From positions 62,001-126,000 of the forward strand of contig CAJTBO010000003.1 in the NCBI GenBank assembly GCA_910573755.1: a stretch of 64,000 nt of DNA, written 5' to 3'. This document shows, one piece after another, positions 50,312-60,176 of this stretch. Below the pieces are notes generated by a model. The model ran no database searches, was not told the DNA's origin, and saw only the letters and a program-made list of their open reading frames with translations. The position numbers were made by a program, and so were the translations under genes. Origin of the DNA: Lachnospiraceae bacterium (lineage in GTDB: Bacteria; Bacillota; Clostridia; Lachnospirales; Lachnospiraceae). Each line of letters opens with the position of its first letter. Position 1 is the first letter of the stretch.

Positions 50312-52747
50312 TCATTCCTCCAGTCCCAGTTCATAGGGCGGTTTTCCCGCGTCCTGCCGGAAATAATAACAGACAAAACTGTCATCTTCGTAATAAATAT
50401 TTAATACAGAGGGATGCTCTTCGGCAAACCGTCTGCACCATTCATAAGCTTTGGACTCCAAAACGGTGCGGTTTTCAGGCTGTGTATACATTTCCCATGC
50501 GGTTTTGTATTCCGAAAGCTCCATATCCGCCGCCTCTGCGGATATCTCTGATGTCAGAATTTCGGGGCTCTGGCTGACTGCATTATCCAGATAACCTCTG
50601 CTGCACATTTCTTTAAAAAGGGTTCCGTAGTTCTCTCCGCCCATCCACGACGGTCCCTCAAAAAAGTGAAGCTGCGCATAAAAAAGAGGCTTCTTTTCAA
50701 CATAGATAAATACATATTCCGAAGGGACAGTATATTTTCCTTTGCCGCATCCTTCCAGAAAGGTGAGCAGTTCCTCGTGCCACCCGTATTGAATGACAGG
50801 GTATAACTCGTCCGTCGGCGATATGATCGTATAGCTGTACCGCGGAAGCGTTTCTATAATGGATTCCGTCACTGCAGCCGCCGGCTCATATCTTGACAAT
50901 TCATAATACAATAGTCCCCGGAAGCTTCCTGTTATGACTGCCATCTCATAAATCCCCAGAACGGACAGCAGAGATAACAGCCGGAGCGCCGTCTCTCTCC
51001 CGTAGTACAACAGACCGGAAAATATGATATCCGCCGGCATCACCATAACCGCAAGAAGCATCATATGCCCGAGTCCGGAAAAACGCCCTTCCGGCAATAG
51101 ATCAGGCAGCCCGAGAGCCGGCGCCGCATACAGGATCACATGCAGCACAGAAACAATTATCACCGGCGGATATCCCCTGCATATTTTGTGAAGATACCCG
51201 AACCTGTCTTTTTTTCTGCCAAACCAGCAAATTACGATAGCCGCGGCAGTCAGGATCATTGCCCGGATGCCCCTTTCCCTTCCATATAACGCGGTATAAC
51301 CTTTCTCATATATCTTCGTCAACCCGCTGACCACGACTGCCGCTATACTTATTTCACTGCGTAAAACATCATCCCGTTCTTTTTTATCTGTTTCTCCTGC
51401 CGCATCATCCGTACTGTCTGTTTCCTCCCTCTGTTCCCCCGTCCTGTCGGTTTCTTCATACATGGCATTTATCGCCCAATTTATCGATGCATTAAACGGA
51501 ACTCCCTGGACCAACGCCCCTGCCATAGGCGCTGCCGCGATCATTCCCGCACATAAAACCGCCGATACCAGCGGTATGAGATAATTTTTGCTGCATACCT
51601 TTTTCAATGCACAAACAGCAAAGGACGCGCAGACGATCACACTCATCAACGCGGTATGAAAGTGCGTCATGATCACGGCTGTATACGACATAAAAAACAA
51701 AAAAAGCTTTTCATTCCAGATATATTTTAACTGTCTCTTGTCCCTTTTTGCGGCATCAGCCTGTTCTGTCTCCAAATACTCGGACAGGTATAGTGCGCTC
51801 AGACATACCGTGTGCAGGGCAAATTCCATCGGCAGCGTAATCTGCAGCCTGAACATACTGCGTATTATATATGTATTGTATACATCCCATGTCAAAAACA
51901 GCATCAGTACAAATACCGGCGTATACTGCCAGCAAAATATCTTTTTCAGCAACAAGTAAACCGAAAGAAGAAAGACTGCCACATGCATTCCCTGTAAAAA
52001 CAATAAAATACTGTATATCTTAATTCCAAACAATGTATGTATGCAATACACAAAACAATGCATGGCTTCCGGATAAATTCCGTCGGGAAATATATTTCCT
52101 TCGATCAGGCCATAGATCCATCCGTGATGTATATACAGATCTCCTGATCCATAGGAATGCATTTGAAACGCTCCGTAAGAAAAATATGCCATTCCATACA
52201 GGATGACCGCTGCCAAAATACCATATTTCCAGAATAAAAAACCTGTTCTTTTACTGAAATTCCAGAATTTCCTTTTTATGCCCAGCCTGATCCTCCGCCG
52301 GTTGCATGATTCTATTTTCCGCCGGAAGTCGCAGCTTAAAAAGCGCGCCGCTTTTTTTATATATCTGCCGCTCACCACAAAAAACAGAAGAATGCGGACC
52401 AAAACCCGGTATTTTCCTTTTAAACGGCGGATGTCCAGAAACTTTGCCTCCATCAGTCTTTTATATCTCCTGTCGAAACAGGACATTATATTCATCAGCA
52501 ACGCCAGTATAAAAACGCCGTAAAAGATCAAACGGACTCCCCATTGGTTTAAACCATGAAAAAGCCCAAGCATCAAAACCGTCACGTTCGCAATGACGAT
52601 CGGCACAGTAACGCAAAAACCGAATCGATATGTCTTTGACCTGGTTCTCAGATGCCCGTGAAACACAACCAAAGGCCAGAGAAACATCAGGAACAGATAA
52701 CCGACAAGTACTTTTATATATTCAGATATCCAATACCAACTGTCCAT
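50312..52747 (-). CDS. Large polytopic membrane protein, GT-C- or polymerase-like
   Basis: An 811-residue membrane protein with about twelve to fourteen predicted helices. A basic cytoplasmic stretch (about residues 105-165, rich in Arg/Lys) follows three helices. Another loop (about 425-470) is acidic. A C-terminal outer domain of about 190 residues (from AAVTESIIETLPRYSYTIIS to VCYYFRQDAGKPP) resembles the soluble part of GT-C-type glycosyltransferases or DUF6541-like proteins. The HSYGSGDLYIHHGWIYGLIE loop carries His/Asp residues of the kind used in GT-C active sites. No named family is certain. In this context it would transfer a lipid-linked sugar to the polymer outside, or polymerise a side chain. 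Confidence 0.65.
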   Translation of the reverse strand: MDSWYWISEYIKVLVGYLFLMFLWPLVVFHGHLRTRSKTYRFGFCVTVPIVIANVTVLMLGLFHGLNQWGVRLIFYGVFILALLMNIMSCFDRRYKRLMEAKFLDIRRLKGKYRVLVRILLFFVVSGRYIKKAARFLSCDFRRKIESCNRRRIRLGIKRKFWNFSKRTGFLFWKYGILAAVILYGMAYFSYGAFQMHSYGSGDLYIHHGWIYGLIEGNIFPDGIYPEAMHCFVYCIHTLFGIKIYSILLFLQGMHVAVFLLSVYLLLKKIFCWQYTPVFVLMLFLTWDVYNTYIIRSMFRLQITLPMEFALHTVCLSALYLSEYLETEQADAAKRDKRQLKYIWNEKLFLFFMSYTAVIMTHFHTALMSVIVCASFAVCALKKVCSKNYLIPLVSAVLCAGMIAAAPMAGALVQGVPFNASINWAINAMYEETDRTGEQREETDSTDDAAGETDKKERDDVLRSEISIAAVVVSGLTKIYEKGYTALYGRERGIRAMILTAAAIVICWFGRKKDRFGYLHKICRGYPPVIIVSVLHVILYAAPALGLPDLLPEGRFSGLGHMMLLAVMVMPADIIFSGLLYYGRETALRLLSLLSVLGIYEMAVITGSFRGLLYYELSRYEPAAAVTESIIETLPRYSYTIISPTDELYPVIQYGWHEELLTFLEGCGKGKYTVPSEYVFIYVEKKPLFYAQLHFFEGPSWMGGENYGTLFKEMCSRGYLDNAVSQSPEILTSEISAEAADMELSEYKTAWEMYTQPENRTVLESKAYEWCRRFAEEHPSVLNIYYEDDSFVCYYFRQDAGKPPYELGLEE

Positions 52748-52777
52748 CCTGTTTTCCTTTACCAGTAAATAATATGA

Positions 52778-54205
52778 TCAAAACCAGCCGTTTTTCTCTA
52801 TTGTTCCGATATGATAGCCATACTCTTCCGGATCCTGCTGATTCGCCAGAAGTATCTGCTCTCCGCTGTCCGGACGGGTGATGAAAAAAAATACTTCGTA
52901 TTTCCCGCGAGGCAGTTTATCGACAGGGATATTCACCGTAACGGTCAATTCTCTTTCTGATTCGCTGCCCCCTGAAAGGCTGCGCAGATCGCCTTTCATT
53001 TCATACGACCGGCAGATTCCCTGTTCCCTGTCATAAAGAACCAGTCCCATGACGGGTTTTACATAAACCGGCGCAAAACCGGCATTTTTCAAAGTGACGC
53101 CCGCTTCTATGCACCGCCCGGAAACATTGTGATCAAGATCAGCCTTCCGGATCAGCAGACGGTAGCCTAAATGGCGCTCAATATACGTATATCCGTCCAT
53201 ACCATAAAAGCAGCCCTCCTCCATGACCGTTGTCTCTCTCCATTTTTCCAGCACTTCCAGATCATGTCCTTCATTCAGATAAGTGACATGCATTGCGCCC
53301 AGATCCCTGATGGCATTTTCCAGATCGTTATATTGATTATCATGGATCACTTCCCCTCCGTTGGGAACCCGCCGGCAAAGCCGGTCCTGAAAGTCCAGTT
53401 CCTCCTTCCGGGTTGAAAATTCTTCTCCGCTGCTTTTCAGTATTTCATAAGTGCCATAATCACTTTCATTTCCAAGCATACCGTCGTTAAACAGACTGAG
53501 CCTTCCCGCAAACGGATGTGCCGCAAGAACATCTTCCGATATCTTCTCAATCCCGGTGATGCTTCTCCATTGGGCAGGCGTTCTGACCGCCAGATAAACA
53601 GAGGGCTCTGTTATGCCGCTTAACTTCTCCGCCAGCCTGCACAGATCCTCCTTTTCCGAATAGCTTGTGCCGTTCATTTCTCCCCAGTTGCCGGTAAACA
53701 ATCCCTGTATAACAAAGATCTGATCACCCGCCCTGCTCAGTATCTCTTCCATCTGTTCCATATGCTTCAGGATAATATCGATCGTTTCCGGTTCATAAAC
53801 TTCATTTTCTCCGTCCCAGTCATACAGAAAACGGATGATCAGCCGTTTATCTATGTTATCCAGCGCCTGAAACAGAGCCCTTATATTTTCCATGCCCTTT
53901 CCGCTGATTTCCTTATCCCTATAATTCTGCAGATTGATCTCGATCAGCGACAGGCCTTCTTTTTCATCTCCGTCATACAACTCCCTGACAAGTTCCCCGT
54001 AATCCGTTTCCTCATCGGTTATCATAAATCGATAAATTTTATAAAACCCTCTGTCAGTATTTGGCAGTTCCCGCGCGGATTCCGTAAATTGACAGCTTTC
54101 CATTTTGATATTTCCCCGATAACAGCGTACTGCGGCAAAAGATAACATTACCGTCAGTCCGGCAGACAGTACAAAGCAAATTCTTTTTCTACCAGTCTTG
54201 TGCAT
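52778..54205 (-). CDS. DUF4874/DUF4832 exported protein
   Basis: A 475-residue exported or membrane-anchored protein. A hydrophobic segment (about residues 8-27) is followed by a barrel-like DUF4874 region (RELPNTDRGFYKIYRF, then DKRLIIRFLYDWDGENEVYE, then IFVIQGLFTGNWGEMNGTSY). A DUF4832 domain follows (EVIHDNQYNDLENAIRDLGA, then HVTYLNEGHDLEVLEKW, then ERHLGYRLLIRKADLD and a beta-sandwich end). DUF4832 proteins often neighbour polysaccharide genes and have a glycoside-hydrolase-like barrel. Its catalytic residues cannot be assigned. It sits 1 bp from the GT2/DUF2304 gene, suggesting a joint role, perhaps cutting or sensing polymer outside the membrane. Confidence 0.85.
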   Translation of the reverse strand: MHKTGRKRICFVLSAGLTVMLSFAAVRCYRGNIKMESCQFTESARELPNTDRGFYKIYRFMITDEETDYGELVRELYDGDEKEGLSLIEINLQNYRDKEISGKGMENIRALFQALDNIDKRLIIRFLYDWDGENEVYEPETIDIILKHMEQMEEILSRAGDQIFVIQGLFTGNWGEMNGTSYSEKEDLCRLAEKLSGITEPSVYLAVRTPAQWRSITGIEKISEDVLAAHPFAGRLSLFNDGMLGNESDYGTYEILKSSGEEFSTRKEELDFQDRLCRRVPNGGEVIHDNQYNDLENAIRDLGAMHVTYLNEGHDLEVLEKWRETTVMEEGCFYGMDGYTYIERHLGYRLLIRKADLDHNVSGRCIEAGVTLKNAGFAPVYVKPVMGLVLYDREQGICRSYEMKGDLRSLSGGSESERELTVTVNIPVDKLPRGKYEVFFFITRPDSGEQILLANQQDPEEYGYHIGTIEKNGWF

Positions 54206-54206
54206 T

Positions 54207-55301
54207 CTATCCTATCCTGTTTTTCAATATTTTAACCCTGACCACAACAGCCAGCACACTCAAAAACATCCGCACCATATAGCATGCCGGCTCGATTCCG
54301 GAATGCATGCTTTTTCCACTCGTCCGTCTATGCATTACTGCCGGTACTTCCGCCACCCGAAACTTAAGCAGCAGCATCTGCAGCACCATATTGGCATCGG
54401 GATACCGGTAATCAAAATTATTGTAACCGGAATAATAGGCAAAGGCGTCTCTGCCCAGTCCCTGAAGTCCGGTAGTCGGGTCCGCGATCACCCTTCCGGT
54501 AATCATATAGATCATAGAGCGAAACAGCCAGAACGCAAATTTTTTGACCGCTGAAACCGGAAATTCCGAACTGCCCTCCATAAATCTGGACGCCAGTACG
54601 ATATCCGGCAGTTTTCCGTCAGGCCCCGCTTCTTTTAACTTGTTGAAAATGACCGGAATATTACAGACATCATGCTGGCCGTCCGCATCCATCTGGATCA
54701 CATACCGGTAGTTTTTCCGGACCGCATATTTATATCCTAACTGCAGCGCGCTTCCATACCCTAAACCAAATATATTTTTGATCTGAACACACCGGTACCC
54801 GTCAATAATTTCTCCCGATGAATCCGAAGACGCGTCATTAATACACAGAATATCCGCAATTTTTCCTATTTCCGGCGAAGACAGCGCCTCCAGTACCTTC
54901 CGGATATTTTTTTCCTCATTCCTTACCGGCAGGATCACCAGCAGTTCTTTATCCGCTTTTCGTCCGGTTTCCTTATTTTCCTCCAAAAGCATGGATACTT
55001 CTATTGCCAGCTCATGATTTTTCATCATGAAACGTGAAACCAGCAGGCTGAACCGGCAGCAGGCCAGTATACCTGCCGCTCCCGCACAGCCTGCAAACAG
55101 TTCCTGCCTTCTGCTCAGATCCGCTGTCCATCCCGACAACCGGGACACCATACCGATAAGAATAAGCATCACTCCCGCGATCTCCCACACTGCAGCAAGA
55201 TCCGCCGTCAGCCTTTTTCCGGCAAGAAACCAGAGGGCGGATAACATGATCAAAATGCCTGCAGTCATCATGATAATTCTGATAATGTCCCCTGCTTCCA
55301 T
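54207..55301 (-). CDS. DUF2304-like membrane domain fused to GT2 (DPM1-like)
   Basis: A 364-residue fusion. The N-terminal about 100 residues have three to four helices (IIRIIMMTAGILIMLSALWF and later AGCAGAAGILACC), like DUF2304 proteins that normally flank such GT2 enzymes. Residues about 118-330 are a DPM1/DolP-mannose-like GT2: LLVILPVRNEEKNIRKVLEA, CINDASSDSSGE, VIQMDADGQHDVCNIPVIFN with the DAD metal motif, and LPDIVLASRFMEGSSEFPVS. It may transfer a sugar from nucleotide to an undecaprenyl carrier for use by the 811-residue protein. GT2 in this family often work with GT-C enzymes, which supports that pairing. Confidence 0.85.
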   Translation of the reverse strand: MEAGDIIRIIMMTAGILIMLSALWFLAGKRLTADLAAVWEIAGVMLILIGMVSRLSGWTADLSRRQELFAGCAGAAGILACCRFSLLVSRFMMKNHELAIEVSMLLEENKETGRKADKELLVILPVRNEEKNIRKVLEALSSPEIGKIADILCINDASSDSSGEIIDGYRCVQIKNIFGLGYGSALQLGYKYAVRKNYRYVIQMDADGQHDVCNIPVIFNKLKEAGPDGKLPDIVLASRFMEGSSEFPVSAVKKFAFWLFRSMIYMITGRVIADPTTGLQGLGRDAFAYYSGYNNFDYRYPDANMVLQMLLLKFRVAEVPAVMHRRTSGKSMHSGIEPACYMVRMFLSVLAVVVRVKILKNRIG

Positions 55302-55322
55302 ATCTTACCTCTTCGTTTTTCA

Positions 55323-56765
55323 TCAGTCCGGCTTCCGGTAGACCAGATCGGAAGGCTTCTTTCCTTTGCCGCGCTTTAAAAGCTGCCATTTACAGAATAT
55401 ATTTCTGTCCAAATGCTTCTCCACCCAGCGCAGTCTGGCGTATGCGATCGTCCAGCCCGTAAACGCACCAAGAAGCACCCCCAGCCCATACCAGATTTCT
55501 GACAGCTGCATCGCGGCAACGCTTCCCAGAAAAGTGACAAGGCAGAAACCCGCCGTAGTCATTACCGCCCCCGCCAGATCATTGTAATAATAGAGAAAAA
55601 GGATCGCCGCATACATCAAAAACAATATAAAATAACCTGCCGCCATACACGGATATATCCGCATGACCATTCCGCCGAGCCCGAACCGTGGCAAAAGCAC
55701 GATACAGAGCAGAAAAACCACCACGGAAATAATAAACTGGACGCGTACAAGACCCATCAGTTCATTGGAGATCGAGCGGAACATACGCCTTTTTGCGTTG
55801 TCTATATCCGCTTTTTTCCCCCCGATCACAGATTCGGAATAAACTTTGTATTTTTCATGAAAATGCATCTCGATCCGCGCAATAAAGATGACCGTTGCCG
55901 AGATATTGGTAAACATGGCAATACAGGTCGCCATATCATAGGGCTGATTACATACAAAACTTTTGACAACTACTATTCTCATATCGCTGGTCCAGAATAC
56001 AAAATTATGGATATACAGCCCCAGTATGTAAAAAAAGTTGGCGAATACCAGCTGCCACCATTTCCCAAAATATTTCAGCACTTCCTTATATCGGTTACTG
56101 TTTTTCACAAAATATCTTTTTATCGTGGCAAATTCCATTACCGCGGTCAGAAAAAAACCGACCATCAGGGAAAACAGCATACTGATCATTACTTCCCAGT
56201 GAAAGATAAAATGCAGGATCAGTGAAAGAACAAATGTCACTATCATCCCGATCAGAAAAAAGACAGAAATTTTCTGATAATCCTTACAGACAGAAAGATA
56301 GATCATGGAGTAAAAAACCAGTACCAGGGAAATATAGCCGCTGAATCCCGTAAATACATAAAATACATTTACACCCCCGATAAAATGCTCCCAGAGACAG
56401 AACGGAATGCCAAACAGGCAGCTGAACACGATATTAAAGGCAAGCCCCAGATAATAGCAGGGCAGAATATCCTGATAGCGCTCCTCGAAAATAGCATCCG
56501 ACATATACTTTGACAATACGGCATTAAACGGAGACGCCGTCAGCAAAGCAAAAATAAAGATATATAATACCGTACAAAAAAATACCTCCCTTGCCAGATA
56601 TTCCGATCTGTTCAGCCCCAGCACCCATCCCATCAATACGATAGCCGATATGACCAGTATCATCGGGGCCACTGTGGCAACTGTGCTGTAAGTGAATCCG
56701 ATCAGGTTGGCAAAAACGGATTTTTTCTCAAATATACGGTTTAATTTTACGCCGATACCCGCCAT
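55323..56765 (-). CDS. pelG: PelG, exopolysaccharide export protein
   Basis: A 480-residue membrane protein with about twelve helices, homologous to PelG, the inner-membrane partner that moves the Pel polymer made by PelF. The N-terminus MAGIGVKLNRIFEKKSVFAN, then GFTYSTVATVAPMI, is characteristic. Other conserved blocks include FNAVLSKYMSDAIFEERYQD, WQLVFANFFYILGLYIHNFV and TIAYARLRWVEKHLDRNIFC. PelG belongs to the MOP flippase-like superfamily. pelF lies 4 bp before it, so the two are translated together, as in Pseudomonas and the Gram-positive pel operons. No outer-membrane PelB/PelC is needed or seen. Confidence 0.94.
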   Translation of the reverse strand: MAGIGVKLNRIFEKKSVFANLIGFTYSTVATVAPMILVISAIVLMGWVLGLNRSEYLAREVFFCTVLYIFIFALLTASPFNAVLSKYMSDAIFEERYQDILPCYYLGLAFNIVFSCLFGIPFCLWEHFIGGVNVFYVFTGFSGYISLVLVFYSMIYLSVCKDYQKISVFFLIGMIVTFVLSLILHFIFHWEVMISMLFSLMVGFFLTAVMEFATIKRYFVKNSNRYKEVLKYFGKWWQLVFANFFYILGLYIHNFVFWTSDMRIVVVKSFVCNQPYDMATCIAMFTNISATVIFIARIEMHFHEKYKVYSESVIGGKKADIDNAKRRMFRSISNELMGLVRVQFIISVVVFLLCIVLLPRFGLGGMVMRIYPCMAAGYFILFLMYAAILFLYYYNDLAGAVMTTAGFCLVTFLGSVAAMQLSEIWYGLGVLLGAFTGWTIAYARLRWVEKHLDRNIFCKWQLLKRGKGKKPSDLVYRKPD

Positions 56766-56769
56766 AGCC

Positions 56770-58299
56770 TTACACCTCCGCCGTCTTTTCTTCCGGCTGT
56801 CGTTTCAAAAATTCTTTATCATTCATTTCTTCCGCCGCATTCTGCTCCGGAATTTCCATATTTTCATCCTGCCAGACCTTTCCCATACTTTCCGCAAATT
56901 CTTTATAAATCTTTCCGTAGCGGTTCAACATGCCCTCCATCCGGTATAACGCGCAGACCCTTCTGTATCCGTTCTCTCCCATTTTATGACGTTTCCGTTC
57001 ATCCTGCGCCAGTGTCAGGATGGCATGTGTAATTTCCCCGACATTCATGATATGGGTAATGATCCCCGCCTCGCCGAAATGATCCTCTCCGCCGTTCCCC
57101 AGAATCAGTCCGCGGCAGTCTCCTACATCTGTAGCGATCACCGGTTTATGCGCCGCAAAACTTTCCAGAATCACAAGCGGCTGCCCCTCACTGATACTGC
57201 TCAGGATCATCATATCCATCTTCCCATAGTATTCCTGTACATCTATCTTTCCTGTAAATACAATGCCGGAGATTCCCATGATCCCTACCATATCAAAACA
57301 TTCCTGGGCGTATTCATCCTCCGCTTCCAGAGGACCCATGATCCATAACTTCAGCCTGGGGTCCTGTTCTTTTGCAAAACCGAACGCCTGAATCAATGTT
57401 TTTACATCCTTGATCGGCGCCACCCGCAATACTGCACCGATATATATCTCCTCCCTCTCTGTCTCGGTTTTGCCCAGAAGGCCCTGAAACCTTTCTATCT
57501 GTACCCCGTTTGGCACCACCATCGTCTTCTCCACGGGACACTCCAGTTCCGCCTGCAGTTCTCGTGCCTTCTCATACAGACTGGTGACAAGGTCTCCCCT
57601 GTCATATGCCATCTTGGACATTTTATGAAACTGCTCGATCCAGATATTTTTGTAGATGCCCTTCACCCATTTGGACTGGATCAGTTCTTCTTCCCGCTCT
57701 CTGGTATAAATACCATGTTCCGATATCATAAGGCGGCCGCCGTGGATATGTTTTCCCATACAGCCGAGTACCCCCGCATATCCGGTACAAAGACAGTGAT
57801 AGGCGTCCGCCTTCGGGATCTTCATCTGCAATGCCCGAAACAGCGGCAGATAAATGGAACGCATTGTCCATAAAAAGTCCGTAAATATGATCTGACTATA
57901 GTGCATCATATAAAATTCCGTAACCGCATGCAGAAAATCTTCACCCATCAGCAGATCATTCAGGGAACGCTTTTTTTTCTGGAAAAAATCGATCAGTTCT
58001 TCCCATTCGATCCTGTCTCCCAGCATCAGACTGCGCAGAGCCTGATATTCTCTTTTGTTCATCCGGCTCTTCCTTTTTCTCTGTCTGCACCAGTCCAGGT
58101 CATCCAGATAAAGTTCATGCAGTTCTACCACATTCTCCGGCAGTTCATATACAAATTTTCCCCGCAGCTCTCTGTTTGCCACAATCGTCAGGATAACAAA
58201 TTCCTGATGGGGAAAAGAACGTATCAGGCCATGCGCCCAACTGGACATCCCGCCTACTACATACGGGTAACATCCTTCTGCTATTATACATATCCTCAT
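56770..58299 (-). CDS. pelF: PelF, GT4 polymerising glycosyltransferase
   Basis: A 509-residue cytoplasmic GT4 that polymerises UDP-GalNAc/GlcNAc-type donors into Pel. The start MRICIIAEGCYPYVVGGMSS followed by WAHGLI matches PelF. Conserved segments are RLMISEHGIYTREREEELIQ, TMVVPNGVQIERFQ, EIYIGAVLRVAPIKDVKTLI and SSISEGQPLVILESFAAHKP with the E-x7-E motif. The C-terminal 50 residues (MGKVWQDENMEIPEQNAAEE...) form an acidic tail that is longer than usual. GGTGGGA precedes the ATG. It lies between the PelA-type gene and pelG in canonical order. Confidence 0.95.
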   Translation of the reverse strand: MRICIIAEGCYPYVVGGMSSWAHGLIRSFPHQEFVILTIVANRELRGKFVYELPENVVELHELYLDDLDWCRQRKRKSRMNKREYQALRSLMLGDRIEWEELIDFFQKKKRSLNDLLMGEDFLHAVTEFYMMHYSQIIFTDFLWTMRSIYLPLFRALQMKIPKADAYHCLCTGYAGVLGCMGKHIHGGRLMISEHGIYTREREEELIQSKWVKGIYKNIWIEQFHKMSKMAYDRGDLVTSLYEKARELQAELECPVEKTMVVPNGVQIERFQGLLGKTETEREEIYIGAVLRVAPIKDVKTLIQAFGFAKEQDPRLKLWIMGPLEAEDEYAQECFDMVGIMGISGIVFTGKIDVQEYYGKMDMMILSSISEGQPLVILESFAAHKPVIATDVGDCRGLILGNGGEDHFGEAGIITHIMNVGEITHAILTLAQDERKRHKMGENGYRRVCALYRMEGMLNRYGKIYKEFAESMGKVWQDENMEIPEQNAAEEMNDKEFLKRQPEEKTAEV

Positions 58300-58324
58300 T
58301 TTATTCCCACCATCCCGGCTATTC

Positions 58325-60151
58325 CTAATATGCGCTCTTCAATGTGATCACAACATTTCCCTGCTCTGCCATGATCAGGTAAACATCTTCCTCCAGTTCC
58401 TGCCAACTGCCGCCCTCCATGCTTTCTATCATCTCATGTCCCGTCCTCAATACAAACCATACAGGCCCTTTTGTATCATTACATTCCAGACGGATCGTAT
58501 TGAACTCTCTGCTTTCCTTATAATCCAGCGCAAGGAACCTGCGAATCCTTATATCACACTCTGATACGGTCGTACTGTCAAATCCGTATCTCCTGACAGG
58601 ATGATCCCGGAGATTCTGCCACAGCGTATTGGAGACAAATGTCCAGTCCCTCTCTTCCCGCTCCGGATACACGATGTCTTTCATATCCACCATGACACTG
58701 TTGTATCCCAGCGCTGTCTCCAGACACCTGATCCTGAAATCATATCTGCCCGTTTCTTCAAACCCGTCAATTATCACACTCTGTCTGGTGACATACTCTG
58801 AAAGATACCCTATCACTTCCTTATCGTCATCAGGGCTTTCGACCACTGTCCGCACCGATCCGAGCAGCTTCTCCCGCAGGGCATCCATTACCTCTTCCTC
58901 TGTCAGCCCATCCGCATAAAAGGAAGTAAACTGATACGTCGGCAGTTCCCTCTGCATAAATTCATGATCCTTTGCCAGCTTTTTTTCTATCGGCGTTTCG
59001 GATATCCGTGCCCCGGACAAACCGGTCTCCGCCCTTTGTTCGTTCAAAAGTTTCATATAGCGCTGAAACTGATCCCCGTTGGGCTCATGTTCGTCCTCAT
59101 AATCAAACTGAGGGGCAAGCATACAGGTCAGCGAAAGCCCGTTATCCCGGCGGACAGCCACCAGATCAGGCCACATAACATTCTGGAACAGCCCCTCCAG
59201 AGACTGGCTGTAGTGTTCCTCCAAAAATTCTTCGTTTTCATCCGCCAGCCCGGGATAATTGGCATAGATCATATTCTGCGCGTTGACTACCGGATAGATC
59301 TCATAGGGATTCATCTTTGCCGATATCGCAGACAGTATCCCCAGACCTGCCACATCCTCCATACAGCTTCCGTTCACGGCAAAAACAGCAGCGCTTCCGG
59401 CATCTTTTTTCCATATAACGGCGGGAAGTTCCCGTTCTTCCACAGGCTCCGTTCCCAGATCCTGTTTTTTCGGAATGCCGTTCATATAAATCTCACTTTC
59501 CGAAGATACTACATACCACGGAAACGTATACTCTATTCCTTCCTCCTTCTCCTCTGCCGTATAAAAGGCCTCTCCGCCCAGCAAAAATCCCTGATGCAGA
59601 TAAACTTCCCCCATCGGCATTTCCCCGGCCCTGACCGTTTCAATCCCCAGCAGGGTTTTCAGCCGCGGGCTGTCCTCTATCACAGATACCTCCGGCAGAT
59701 TACAAAACACAAGATTTATTCCCGTCTCCACATATTTTTCTAAAAGAGCGCAATTTTCCTCACCGCCCCAGTCAATATCGCTCGAATCAACCATTATTAC
59801 GGCGGGAAGGGCCTGATCCTTCCCTTCTTTCGAATCCTCATATTCCTCCGGCGACAGATAAGTTTTAAGCCTTCTTTTTGTATAGGAGGCCCAAAGTGAT
59901 ACCGTTTTCCTGAGATCCCCCTCTTTTCCGATATAGACAACGGTTTCTCTCACATCACCCGCAAAATCCTCTGCACCGGTGTCCTCCGCATGAAAAGAAT
60001 CACTGTTCTGCGGAATTTCCGATATGTCTGTTATATAAGAATTTTCTTCATAATGATTCCAGCTTTCCAGTGCAACATTCGAAAACTGGAACAGAAAAAA
60101 AACGATAAACATCACAATGGTGATGGTTAAATAATTTCGGCGTGTTATCAT
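58325..60151 (-). CDS. DUF2194 protein in the PelA-deacetylase position
   Basis: A 608-residue membrane-anchored outer protein; an N-terminal helix lies at about residues 8-28. It occupies the place of the PelA deacetylase gene in the Gram-positive order D-E-A-F-G. The protein matches the DUF2194 type: VVYIGKEGDLRKTVSLWASY, VMVDSSDIDWGGEENCALLE, then SLTCMLAPQFDYEDEHEPNG. A polysaccharide deacetylase (NodB) would have TFDDG and HSxTH motifs; neither is visible, although QFDYED could be a relic. The C-terminus (about 480-608) is a beta-rich region, possibly a carbohydrate-binding module. It may bind polymer without deacetylating it. If so, the product may be less cationic than typical Pel. Confidence 0.8.
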   Translation of the reverse strand: MITRRNYLTITIVMFIVFFLFQFSNVALESWNHYEENSYITDISEIPQNSDSFHAEDTGAEDFAGDVRETVVYIGKEGDLRKTVSLWASYTKRRLKTYLSPEEYEDSKEGKDQALPAVIMVDSSDIDWGGEENCALLEKYVETGINLVFCNLPEVSVIEDSPRLKTLLGIETVRAGEMPMGEVYLHQGFLLGGEAFYTAEEKEEGIEYTFPWYVVSSESEIYMNGIPKKQDLGTEPVEERELPAVIWKKDAGSAAVFAVNGSCMEDVAGLGILSAISAKMNPYEIYPVVNAQNMIYANYPGLADENEEFLEEHYSQSLEGLFQNVMWPDLVAVRRDNGLSLTCMLAPQFDYEDEHEPNGDQFQRYMKLLNEQRAETGLSGARISETPIEKKLAKDHEFMQRELPTYQFTSFYADGLTEEEVMDALREKLLGSVRTVVESPDDDKEVIGYLSEYVTRQSVIIDGFEETGRYDFRIRCLETALGYNSVMVDMKDIVYPEREERDWTFVSNTLWQNLRDHPVRRYGFDSTTVSECDIRIRRFLALDYKESREFNTIRLECNDTKGPVWFVLRTGHEMIESMEGGSWQELEEDVYLIMAEQGNVVITLKSAY

Positions 60152-60176
60152 TTTACAAAGCCGTACCCTTTCCGAC

